A stretch of 64,000 nt of DNA, taken from assembly GCA_019155185.1 (NCBI GenBank), contig CM032797.1, forward strand, positions 12,944,881 to 13,008,880, in the 5' to 3' direction. The stretch is from Beaufortia kweichowensis. Taxonomy: Eukaryota > Chordata > Actinopteri > Cypriniformes > Gastromyzontidae. Below the pieces are notes generated by a model. That model had not been told where the DNA came from. It made no database searches and saw nothing but the letters and a program-made list of their open reading frames with translations. Position 1 is the first letter of the stretch. Each line of letters opens with the position of its first letter. The position numbers and the translations under genes are program-made. Positions 26,301-36,800 of the stretch are shown piece after piece.

Positions 26301-29300
26301 GTAATAATAAAGCAACCACACAGTACATGTTTTCATTAATCCATGCCACTGGCACCACGCACTGTTGAATATGTCTGAAAAGGCTGTGTGATTAAAGCGC
26401 TTGTCATACAGTAGTGTGGTCAGCAGCAGGTCAGAGGAATGTGAGTTTGGACAGAACCCATGATCAGTGATTTAGGGTTGTCATTTTGTTGACATCCCAT
26501 GTGAGGCTTATTGCCCACCGTCATTAAATGTTTGAATTGTACAGTAGCTATAAAACCACTGTCATTTTGCACAGAAATTGTACAATATAAAACAGAAGAG
26601 TTCATGAAAGCAATATGAAACTATGCTAGTAATAGGGAGAACTGTTTCACATTTCAAGTACTAAAGTCTATACAATTTTAATGGTGGAATGGCAATTATA
26701 AGCTCATTTTACAGTTTTTTACAATTATAATACTATTATCACTTTGAATAATAGCAGCACACCACGGATGCCAACTCTCAGCATTCAGAATGAGATTCAC
26801 ACAGTTGACACTAACACCCACATCAGTTTTCTCACGCAGGGCGGTGCCAACCATAGACATCCCTGTGATGTATAATAGAAGTCGTAAAAAAAATTCAGTA
26901 ATGTTTCTTATTTTAAATATTGTACAATGCCTCAATGATCTTATCTTTTCTACTTTTCTAAAAACAGCGCTAAATAATAAATGTGACCCTGGACCACAAA
27001 ACCAGTCATAAGTAGCACGAGTATATTTGTAGTAATGGCCAAAAATACATTGTATGGGTCAAAGTCATTAGGATATTATGTAAAGATCATGCTCCATTAA
27101 GATATTTAGTAAATTTCCTACTGTAAATATATCGTAACTTTTATTTCTGTGAGTGAATGCAGTGCTAAGGACTTCATTTGGACAACTTTAAAGGTGATTT
27201 GTTCAATATTTTGCACTATCAATATTTTTTTCCACCCTCAGATTCCAGTATAATAGTTGTAATCAAATATCGCCCTGTCCTAACAAACCATGCATCAATG
27301 GAAGGCTTATTTATTTACCTTTCAGATGATGTATAAATCTCAATAAAAAAAAATTGACACTTATGACTGGTTTTGCTGTCCTGGGTCACAAATAGTTGTT
27401 CAAATGTTAAATAAAATGAAAAAAAGAGAAGAGCAGAAATACAGTAATTGTAACTTTTTGCCTTTGCAAGTACTACAATTCTTTTCATATGCTTTTCCTG
27501 ACTCCATAATCCCCATTGTTTGTGCATGTTTTTCTATCAAATCTTTGGATCACAGAAGGGTTTTACAGGATGTCCTGTAGTTAATCAAGGAAACACCTCT
27601 GCCTTCCTTTAACTATTATCAGATCCCATATTTATGTCAAATTTGGTAGAAGATGTGTTATTGTGTTAGAAAACTAAAAACTGTTTAAGCGATTTTGTCA
27701 CATTAAACCCAAATAGGGTGGTGTCTGTTTAAAGAGGCCATGCATTTCGAGTCTGTGGCATGACATCACAACAACCAACTTGACTGTTTCTCCATGAGTC
27801 AATAGCATGTGGATGTTTTGGGTCTGTGACTCAGTCCTGTATCATTACAACCATCCCAAAAGTCCATCTATAGTGACTCTCTCTCTGTCTATCTGCAGGT
27901 GCTGGCAAACCTGGTGATGGAGGAGCTGCTGCCCTCTCTGCAGACGGAGCTGTTACCCAAGCTGAAGGGGAAAAAGGCAGAGAGGAAGAGGGTGTGGTTT
28001 GTGGTCAGTGACATCAGCATGCTACACGCTTCTATTCTTAGACAATGTCTCGGTTTGACACGACATGTGCTGTGCGACATTTTACTTCGTACTCGGATTT
28101 AGTTTTATTTCTGGCCTTCACATAATCCTTATTCAACACAAGCAAATGTTTTATAGCATAAAAACATAATTCTCCCTTCATGGCCTTTAACAGTTGGTTA
28201 GAGCAGAGGTCGCAGCTCTGTAAAGGGTCTTTTTGCTGTTTAGACAAAGGCAGCTCTGTGTTCATGATGGACTGGGTTTATGTTGCCACATTTAGGATGT
28301 GAATGTGATGTTTTGATTTTCTGTATTTTCCTTGCGTGCTTAGACAGTGGAAGTGACTTATGGGATTGTGCAAGAACAGCTGCGAGAAGGACTTGAGAGT
28401 TTGAAAAATGAGTGCAGGGACGCTACCAGACAACAAGAGGGACTCATTCGCTCAGACATGGACCAGATTATTAACTCACAGACCTTCCTAGAAACTAAAC
28501 TGCAAGGTATAAATAAATATTGTGTTCATACAGTGTGTCAGTTCCATATATAATGTATAATTACTGTATAAAAATGTCTCCACAAAGATTATTTTTGTCT
28601 CAATAAAGAAAGCAGCTTATGAATCATACTAAATGATGTTTAAATAAAATAAACATAAGGGTGAAAAAAACGATAACAGAATTTTTCTTTTTGAGTAAAT
28701 TATCCCTTTGAATACATCTTGTTACAATACAGTATACAGTATTTATCCACTTATGAGTCAAAACAGTCTTTCGTCACACTGACTTTCAAGGAATTTCAAA
28801 TACATCATAAGAAATAATGTATCTTCACGCTGTAATGTTCCTTTCTGATCATCTTTCTGTTTGTTTAAAGCTTTGGTATTAGAGCCAGCCATGAAATACT
28901 GTTCAGAGAGTGTGGCCCCATACCTGGCTTCAATCCTGGAGGAGCTCATGGGTCCGATCAGCGCAGGATTCCAGGCCGTAAGGTTACTATTAGAGGACGA
29001 GCTGACCCGAGTCTGCAAGGATTTCAGTCAGGGCGGAGTCACGGAGGAGCTTCAGAAAGTAAGAAAGTGTTCATTTACAAATACATTCTGATGTCTCTTT
29101 CTGGCTGTGCAACACTTTAAGGTCAGCTTAGCCAGGAAAATAAATGTTGGACAACATTAGATCAAGACATTAGCTCATGTTGAAATATCGATCATCTGAG
29201 CACATAAATGCATTCTCATCTCTCCTGATATCTCATTAATGTCTCAAGGCTCTGCAGCATGTCGGGTGTGACCGGCTGGAGGACTGTTACCAGCATGTTA

Positions 29301-32100
29301 ATGTCCTGACAGAACAGCTCCAGGAACTCCGTAACCGCTTCAAGTTTTCCAACTCAATGCGGGTCGTGCACTGTACCCAGAGCCAAATGCAGCAGGTGGG
29401 CCATAGCAGGACTTAGTAGTAATAGCATAAATCATCAGTTCTTGGTTAACCGAGCAGAATATGTGAATGACTTCCCCTTAGGTCAACAACAAAAAAGAAT
29501 ACGTATGAACTGCCTTTCGTTTCTCTTCCCCTTAATTTAGCTGATGGAGAATGCAGTGTTCACATTTAAACTGCTGCTTGAATCTGGATTAAAGGATAAA
29601 CCTGACAAACAGGCTTCACTCATGGAGAAAGCCAAGCTGCGTGTCCTCAAGGTTGGGTCTGCCCACATATACAGTACAAAGCAAGACACACATGATCTCA
29701 ACAATAGAAATAACTGTGATAAATGTGTTATTGTAACTATATTATGTATTTCCTTTAGCAATTTGACTATGACAGCAGCACAGTAAGGAAGAGGATATTT
29801 CAGGAGTCTCTGGTTGACATCACTCTGCCTGCCATCAGGAGAAATCTAGCCCCTGGCTGCAAAACTGTACGCACTATTCCACTGTTAACAGTAATGGTTA
29901 TTGCTTTTTAAAAAATGGTTACCACATAATACAAATTGTAAAGCCTAAAACTATGTATCAATGCAACTTTCATGATGTAAAATCACTAAAAGGCTTCCTT
30001 CCACTGGAAACTAGTCCCTCACCAACTGTGATATATGTTTATGTTGCTAAGGTTGCTCTACAGTGATACAATCATTGGGTGAAGCGCTCATATCTGTGCT
30101 TTATCATGAATAAAACACAACTATTACCCAATCAAAATCATGGATTGGAACTAACGGTTTTATAAACAAATTCAATAGATTTAGAGTTATTTAAATGGAC
30201 CATTAGACAGGTTTTGTTTTGTTTCAGGCAACAATATCTTCATCTGACTAGAACTGGGAACTTTTACAGACAGTTAAACAACACTTAAGAGAGTTTTGTA
30301 TGTTTTTACTATGAATGCATTTGGTAACCAATATTAGTGTCACAAATACACAAGATATAGCTTGGTGTAAATGTCTAACTGTAAAAATTTTATTTGAGGT
30401 AGTTTTAAAATTAACATTATTAAAAAATAACATTTTTATTTCATTTTTATTGTTACAAACCGTTTCAAATATTTAAATATTCTTGAGTCTTTCCATCAAT
30501 ACATTGTTTGTCAAGATTAGAACAAAATTCAGCTGTGAAATACTAAAGGAATAGTTCACCCAAAAATAAAAATTATTTTATTATTCATTCACCCTCATGT
30601 CATGTCAAACCTGTATGACCTTTTTGCTTTAGCAGAATACAGAAGAAGTTTCCAGCACCTATTCACTTTCATAGTATGGACACAAGGTTCAATAGGAAGT
30701 CAATGGGTGCCGGTAACCAGCATTTTGCAAAATATCTTCTTTTGTGTTCCACAAAAGAAAGAATCATATACAGGGTTTGAATGACATAAGAGTGAACATA
30801 TTATGACATGAATAATAGTGTTTCACCTGTGAAACAGTGACAGTTAACAGGTTAAATTCTGTGTTTATTTCTGTCATAGATGTTGACTGAAAATCTTTTT
30901 TTTGCTCTCTTTGTAGGAGCTTCAGAATTTTGAACAATTCGTCTTTGCCGATTACACAAACTTTGTTCAAGTGGAGAACGTGTATGAGAATATACTACTC
31001 AACATCTTGAATAACGAAGTTAACAAAGGTACACTGTCTTATCTGCCTCGAGTGTCTAGTTATCATGACACGAGTGAATTTAATATTTATTTATCCTTCT
31101 CCATACAGTGGTGAAAGAGGCGGCCAGTTTGAAGAAGAACAATCTGTTTGGTGACAGTACTGACCTGCACTGTGTTAGTCAGAGCAGCCTGGCTGACAGC
31201 AGGACTCCGCCCCTCTCCGCCCCATCAAGCCCGCCTGTAGTGTTGGCCTCTGTGGCTCTCTCTCAACAGACATCTGAGATAAAGCCCACTTCCCCATTAG
31301 GAGGAACCATAAAAGAGGAGACCCATCAGAAATGTGACACTTTAGTCATACCTTCAGTAACAATTACAGTGTCTTCTCCAGAATCTGTGGAAACCACAGC
31401 ACCATCAGATGTTGCTGAAACGGTTCAACCAGATGCTCCACCACCTAACTGCACATGTCCTGATGACGTTACAGAAGCAGCGTCAACCACATCTGATGCC
31501 CCTTCAACGCCTTCTTTAACTAAAACTGAAACCATCTTACCTGTTGATTCATCTTCTTCAGGACTTTCTGAAGTACTAGAGGAACTTTTGTCTGGCGAAC
31601 AGGAAAGTTCTGCTAATGTGAGTGGATCGGTGAATATGGAAGTTTCTTCACGTGTTAGTGTTACAGCAGATGAAGAAAGCAAAGATCCGATTCCTCCTCA
31701 GTCTGAAATTAAAGAAGCATGTGTCGATACCGACATTACCACAAAGATTCATGCTGAAGTTCTCTCAAGCACGTGTGTTAAAGACATTAAAATAAACACG
31801 CCACTAACCGCTACTGTGGAGACCAAGATCTGTGAGGCAGTGCCCTCTAGTGACGAGAAGACTAGCGATCCAGAGGAAGACATCTCTCAAATAACCGCTT
31901 CTTTACAGCTCGACTCTGTTCCTGATGTGCCAGTAGAGGACGCTGTTGCTTTAACATCAGAGTTGGTGAACCACACTGTGGTGTGCGCAGATACATCAGT
32001 CACAGATGCAGAAGACACTGTGAAGGGCATCAGAGATCTCATCATGGAGGTCATTGAAGTAGAGGACGAAGTGAGACCATGTGCTGAAAATTTGCAGTGA
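17347..32100 (+). CDS. niban1: Niban apoptosis regulator 1 (FAM129A), 14 coding exons
   Basis: Coding exons: 17347-17401, 23873-24003, 24672-24800, 24895-25009, 25099-25263, 26070-26185, 27899-28003, 28344-28506, 28871-29058, 29249-29395, 29541-29651, 29759-29866, 30917-31028, 31109-32100. They total 2637 nt and 878 aa (human 928). The start has A at -3 and G at +4. MGASSS fits the N-myristoylation pattern (G2, S6). Residues about 70-200 form the PH domain (LYYDDNRKWRERFVVVRADY). A helical core follows with family blocks QAFLKAIHFYRQEKGHY, LVMEELLPSLQTELLPKLKG, SIRDMDQI-type (here LIRSDMDQIINS) and LMENAVFTFKLLL. The last exon encodes about 330 residues rich in Ser, Thr, Glu and Asp, without predicted fold, ending in an acidic stretch. 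The family is cytoplasmic, induced by ER and genotoxic stress, and linked to eIF2alpha/S6K signalling and p53 control. Intron 1 is 6.5 kb. Teleosts have niban1a and niban1b; I cannot assign which. Confidence 0.96.
18381..18440 (+). repeat. Possible tRNA-SINE head
   Basis: GTGTAGTTCAGCTGGTAAGT resembles a pol III A box as in cyprinid SINEs. The B box is not clear, so this is a degraded copy at best. Confidence 0.3.
19599..19690 (+). repeat. Possible tRNA-SINE copy
   Basis: TGTAGCTTAACTGTTAAAGC resembles an A box and GGGTTAGATAACC a strongly diverged B box region. Degraded and low confidence. Confidence 0.3.
20134..20373. mobile_element. Palindromic MITE in niban1 intron 1
   Basis: Begins CTATGTTTACATG and ends CATGTAAACATAG, exact inverted ends 240 bp apart. 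Internal blocks (TTGGATTGGTGGCTCAATC, ATTTGGATTAAT) are also partly inverted. No coding capacity; a non-autonomous DNA element. Confidence 0.7.
24471..24570 (+). mobile_element. Hairpin MITE, 3' half fragment
   Basis: Matches the right half of the family: AAAATATCTTTTGTGTTCTG, then CAGAAGAAAGAATACA and GAGGGTGAATAAATGA. Truncated, in niban1 intron 2. Confidence 0.6.
25337..25354 (+). mobile_element. Hairpin MITE end, solitary
   Basis: TTAAAGGGATAGTTCACA is a left terminus of the hairpin MITE family without a recognisable body, in niban1 intron 5. Confidence 0.5.
26982..27390. mobile_element. Non-autonomous DNA transposon with TGTGACCC ends
   Basis: Left end TGTGACCCTGGACCACAAAA (continuing CCAGTC) and right end reading inward TGTGACCCAGGACAGCAAAA (continuing CCAGTC) are inverted repeats of about 26 bp. 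The interior (CAATGTATTTTTGGCC on one strand; GGACTTCATTTGGACAAC) is typical of a very common cyprinid repeat. No transposase. In niban1 intron 6. Confidence 0.8.
28651..28712 (+). mobile_element. Hairpin MITE right-end fragment
   Basis: ATAAGGGTGAAAAAAACGAT followed by GAGTAAATTATCCCTTTG is a diverged right terminus (consensus GGGTGAACTATCCCTTT). In niban1 intron 8. Confidence 0.5.
30440..30860 (+). repeat. Dispersed repeat, copy A, split by a MITE
   Basis: Blocks shared with 38925-39095 in the same order: TTTATTGTT, TCAAATATTTA, ATTCTTGAGTCTT, CCTTTCCATCAATA-like, and GTGACAGTTAACAGGTTAAA. The hairpin MITE at 30546-30810 sits between the left and right blocks of this copy only. In niban1 intron 12. 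Confidence 0.7.
30546..30810. mobile_element. Hairpin MITE, copy 2, in niban1 intron 12
   Basis: Left end AAGGAATAGTTCACCC with the inner hairpin arms CCTATTCACTTTCATAGTAT and CAATGGGTGCCGGTAACC. The right terminus is decayed (AGAGTGAACATATTATGACA). It is inserted in an older repeat. Confidence 0.75.
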
Positions 32101-32545
32101 AATGTTACATGAAATATTGTATTAGGCAGCACCTACTAATGCTAACAAGACAGAGTGTAATGTTTGTTTTATTTTCAGCAGTATTTTATTTACATTTTTT
32201 TAGTAATTGGGTATGAACTTTTATAAATACTTTGACTCAGTGCCTGTGTAAACTGTATTTAAATAGTACTTTTAACACTGCATTTTGTATCATATTATTT
32301 TTATATCAATGCTTTAATTTTGTGTTTGCAAACATTGTGTGGCCAAAAAACTGAAGGATAAACAATAGAAAAATGATTGAGAAAAAAATATTTAGGTATA
32401 AAATAAAATTAAGTGATGTATGTAGGGGAACTAAACTTATTATTTTGTACTATGCTGTTTTTTCTAAACACAGCTGAAATTGTACTTTTGTAGATACATT
32501 CATTTATTACCAAAAGAAAGTCTGTAAAATAAATTTCCAAAGTCC
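32101..32545 (+). other. niban1: niban1 3' UTR with poly(A) signal
   Basis: Non-coding sequence after the TGA at 32098-32100. A canonical AATAAA at 32528-32533 would end transcripts at about 32545-32555. Confidence 0.6.
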
Positions 32546-33880
32546 ATCAGTGCATCTTTTTTATTTTTCCTATTTGTAGTTCAGGATAATTCACTCAGTT
32601 CATGAAGTCAGATTCACATGATCATTATAGCAGCAAAGGGCAAGATCATAGGAGGCACCTTTTGTGTCTGGAAATACAAAGATGTCCTGAATTTTGTTGT
32701 GATAAATTAAAAGTTTACAGTACTGCTATGTAAAAAAACTATTATACAGGCAACACTGAAATTAGCAACATGTGTTAACTAAATACAATCACAAAGTCAT
32801 AAAGACAGCATTTAAAACCCTATAAATTAAAATATATACTAAAAAGGTTTACAACAAAAACAAGTCCTGGACATAGGTAGTCAACTGAATTCACAAAATA
32901 CTTTACGCTAATGCAAACTTTACAATAAGGTTGCATTCGTTGACATTAGTTATTGCATTGGGTAACATGAACTTTTAAAATAAGAAATGCTAAAATTATT
33001 AACATTAGTCAATGCACAATGAACTAACATGCACAATTGTATTGGCATTAACTAACATTAACAAAGACAAATAAATGCTAATAAAACTATATTACTAATT
33101 TGTAGTTATGTTAGCTAATGTAAACCAATACAACCTTGTTGTAAAGTCTTACCACTTTTTTAAATACACCGACATACACACACAAATATTTGACTGACAC
33201 AGTACATAACACAGTGATGTTATACATGACAAATAGTGCAACATATCTCATATAAATTAAGTAATGCTACATTTTTAAAAAGCTGCATATGCAGTTAAGA
33301 TACATTATATCCAAGTTATTAGTTTCATGATAAATGACAGGTAGGTATTATGATAGATGATTAGTAGCTGAGAGTTCACTATCCCACATTTTAAAGCATT
33401 TTAAAGCATGACAAATCTGTGTGAAATAAATGTAGAGATCATACTTTTAAAGTGCACTGCCTTTAATCTAAAAAACAAAATAACAGCTATTCTGAAACTC
33501 AAACATGTCATGTAATGTTCTCGTAATTAGCAACTTTCCTTTGTGGCAACTAAAGCATGCAGCACAATTATAGTGTACCCTGTATGAGACTGGAGTGCAG
33601 ATCTTAAACCCATTAAACCACAGCTTTCCTGCTAACACTTCATAATATTTTACATAATGTTTAACAGATATCCAAAATTAGCTTTACCCTATGTTTATAT
33701 CTGTTAAGCACAATGTAATGTTGGTTAATAAATCTCTTCATTAAAATGCCTCTAAAACTAGGGGTGGGCTCATATATTGTACTGCAGAGGTATAGAGGTA
33801 AAGTTTGTTCCCCATGCTAGAATAAGGATGAAGTTTTAGCAAACAAGGAAAGGAAGAACGCAGGAGCTCTGTCTGGTGGA
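32545..33880 (-). other. kifap3: Probable kifap3 3' UTR with poly(A) signal
   Basis: After the kifap3 stop at 33883-33881 the first good minus-strand AATAAA I can find is at 32565-32560 (plus TTTATT). This gives a 3' UTR of about 1.3 kb that would include a DNA-element copy (32918-33154). An alternative non-consensus signal nearer the stop is possible. Confidence 0.45.
32918..33154. mobile_element. Non-autonomous DNA element (TTTACAATAAGG ends)
   Basis: Left end TTTACAATAAGGTTGCATTC and right end AACCTTGTTGTAAAG are inverted. Internal repeats of TAACATTAGT, AACTAACATGCACAA and ATTAACTAACATTAACAAAG are characteristic of an abundant cyprinid non-autonomous DNA repeat. It lies in the probable kifap3 3' UTR. 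Confidence 0.75.
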
Positions 33881-36800
33881 TCAGTACCCGTGGAAGAATG
33901 GCTCGTCTGGACGAAAGCCGTAGGCTGTGGCAGGACGTCCATCGGCTCCATTGCTAAAGAAAAATATAAAAATAATGTGACATTAAAAAACAGCAGGATC
34001 GTTTTTTTCTAATTTAGATTCCTAATTTGCTATAACTATTATGTTAGGAGAGTTTAGGGTGAATACAGTTTAAACATAATTAAAATCCCAAAGCAACAAC
34101 CCATAAGAATTTAACAAAACCATTCATCAGTATATCAATACAAGAAATGTACCTTCTGTGTAAGATAAATTTACAGTCAAACAGACAACAGTGCAGTATG
34201 GATAACACATTTTCTGAAAACCAATGCTTCAAACGATCTGTCAAAACACAAGAGGTGTTAAGAGGTGTTAAAATGACATCATTGTTGCGCCTCAACAAAC
34301 ACTTTACAGCTGTTTAAGACACAAATTTCCTATTGGCTCTCTCTCCTTTTCCTCCACCAACCGGTTCAGAGCCCTTAAATTACAAGCATTTTGTGTGCCC
34401 ACATACTGTAACAATGTTTGCTTTTAGCCTCATATGACCTTCAGTAATCAAACACAGAAAGCCTCTCTTAGCACCTCAACTCTCGCACACACCGCTGTCT
34501 AAAATATGTCTTTTTCCTATTGGCCTTTCAGATCTGTCAGGCTGAATTTAAGCAGCAGGTAAGAAGGATTCATGTTTTAGGGTCTTCAGCTCCACAACAC
34601 CTGTAGCTGAATGTTTCTCTGCACTTGGTCTTTCTTCCCATGTGCTCACTAAGTAATATCTTCAGTTTGAAAAACGCTCTTTCAGAAGCCAGTATAATCA
34701 TCTACAGCAGCACTGGAGAACCACATTTATTGCTGTGAGAATTTATAGCTTTGACTTATGAGGTTTTATTTCTTACTTAACTTTAGTATCATCACTTTAT
34801 AAAACACAGAATGATGCAATGAACTCTGTGTTATTTATTCTACTTAATCCATGTGTATATATGAAAACTTACAGATTGTGTACAAAAAGCAATCAAACAA
34901 AATCAGGTCATACAACAAAACTAAACACCATAATCAGACTTTGTTAGAGACAACAAAACTGCTCTGCTGCTAAAGTGGCAAAACTGGGTGAATCATTTTA
35001 TGTCCTGTGATACTACACAGCAGCGTGACCTGGCCGGTGATCCGTAGCGAGCACATTCCTGTCCAATTATGAGCCAGTCTGTCACCTCTTCCGCCACAGG
35101 GCTTCAAAAAAGAGCAATAAAAGCTGAGTGGAGGTGAGACTGACAGCTCATAGGGAGACACGTCGGACCTGGCGTGTGGGAGATATGACCAAGGGTGCCC
35201 GTAAAAAAGGCCTCTTTTAACCAGACATTGTTTCATAGGTCAGAAGAGTGTTTGCACAGGAAACGGGTCTCAGCACTTGTATAAAGGGACGTTTTTTCAC
35301 CTTTTTTCCCCAGAGTTTTTTCTCCAGTTTTGGCTTTGATCTTCTGTTCCTGTCACTTCTTTGGTTACATGGCCTTACCTTGGCTGTGTCAAATCAACAG
35401 CCTGCCTGATTGCGTCTCAACCTATTTGCTTTTATTTTCCTCTTGTATTCTTCTCCAAGTTTCCAGAGGCTTTGGCAACATAAATAAAGGCAGATTCAAC
35501 ACCTTTTCGACTCATCAGCCATCTGTCTTCATTCTCTGTCTCACTTACGCAAGCGTAGACAACACGCATGGGAACAGCACTGGATTACTTCAGTTCATCA
35601 CATACCTGTCTAAGGTTGGCACGCAAGTCTAACCACTCCAAAAGGCCACGTTGGCACGCACCGTTTCACATCATCTTAAGTAAAGATGTTTGATTATTAT
35701 GGTAACCTCTGTCACTCAGAGCTGCCCACTTAAATTAAACCATTCACCCCGGGACCCTCACGTTGCCCCCCAACCCTTGGCGTATATTTGAAATGTATCA
35801 CTTTACAAAGAGCCGCCAGAAAGCTCACCCCACCATCTGGATCCTCAGCCCGGCGGGACTCAGCCACTCACCCGTCAGTCCGCAAAGTACCCAAATCCTC
35901 ACCCAGCCAAAACAAACACGGCAAGCGCATTCTCTGTATAAAATACACAGCTTATAATAAACAGGCTTAGTGAAAGTCATCTCATCAAGCATGCACAATC
36001 AGAGCAAGTTTAGACTACATGACTATCAGAGCTGAGTATCAAACACAAGCCATAGATACATTTCCTCAAGGAAAGCCAACACGATGATTGAACTGGACAA
36101 AGAGGTGAAATGTTATTTCATCTGTATGTATGTGTATGTTTGGAGAGGAATGTGGACAATATATTTGGCTGCGTGGGACTTGAAAGGTATGTTTATTATT
36201 GGGCCAGTAAGAGTGCCACTGACAGAGGCAGAGAAACTCAGACCAGAGACTCTCATTTTGCCTGTAAAGGGGCGCTTACACCATGGACGATAGCGATAGC
36301 AATAACTATAACTGTCCACACTATGGGCGGACTGTATAAACACAGACATTATCTTAAGACTTTGTCTAAGATCTAGTCAGAAAAAAGACTGTTGCATATA
36401 ATACGTTTATGGCTGTCTTTAGTAAGAAATCCACAATAAGTCTAAATTCATAATCTGCTTTGTGGAAGACGACTGAAAACTAAAAAAAAAAAAGAATGTC
36501 TGAAAGTAAGCACTCATCACAGTTTTCCTTGAAAACATGTGCATATTAGAGAAGTATAATGCTGCCAAATCAACTTAAATGAACAAATTTAGTGACCACA
36601 ATGCGAATAATAACAAAAAGGCTCGGACTACACTAATTGAGAAAATTAACAGTGTAAATCGGTCAGTCTCATTAACTGAATTTCTTTTTGACTAAATCAC
36701 TTTTTGAGATTTATTAGTTTGAAGTTTACAAATATTTATGGCCATTTGGCAAATCACTCTGAAAGTGATCCAACGATATCATTCCTCATATCTTTTCTTT

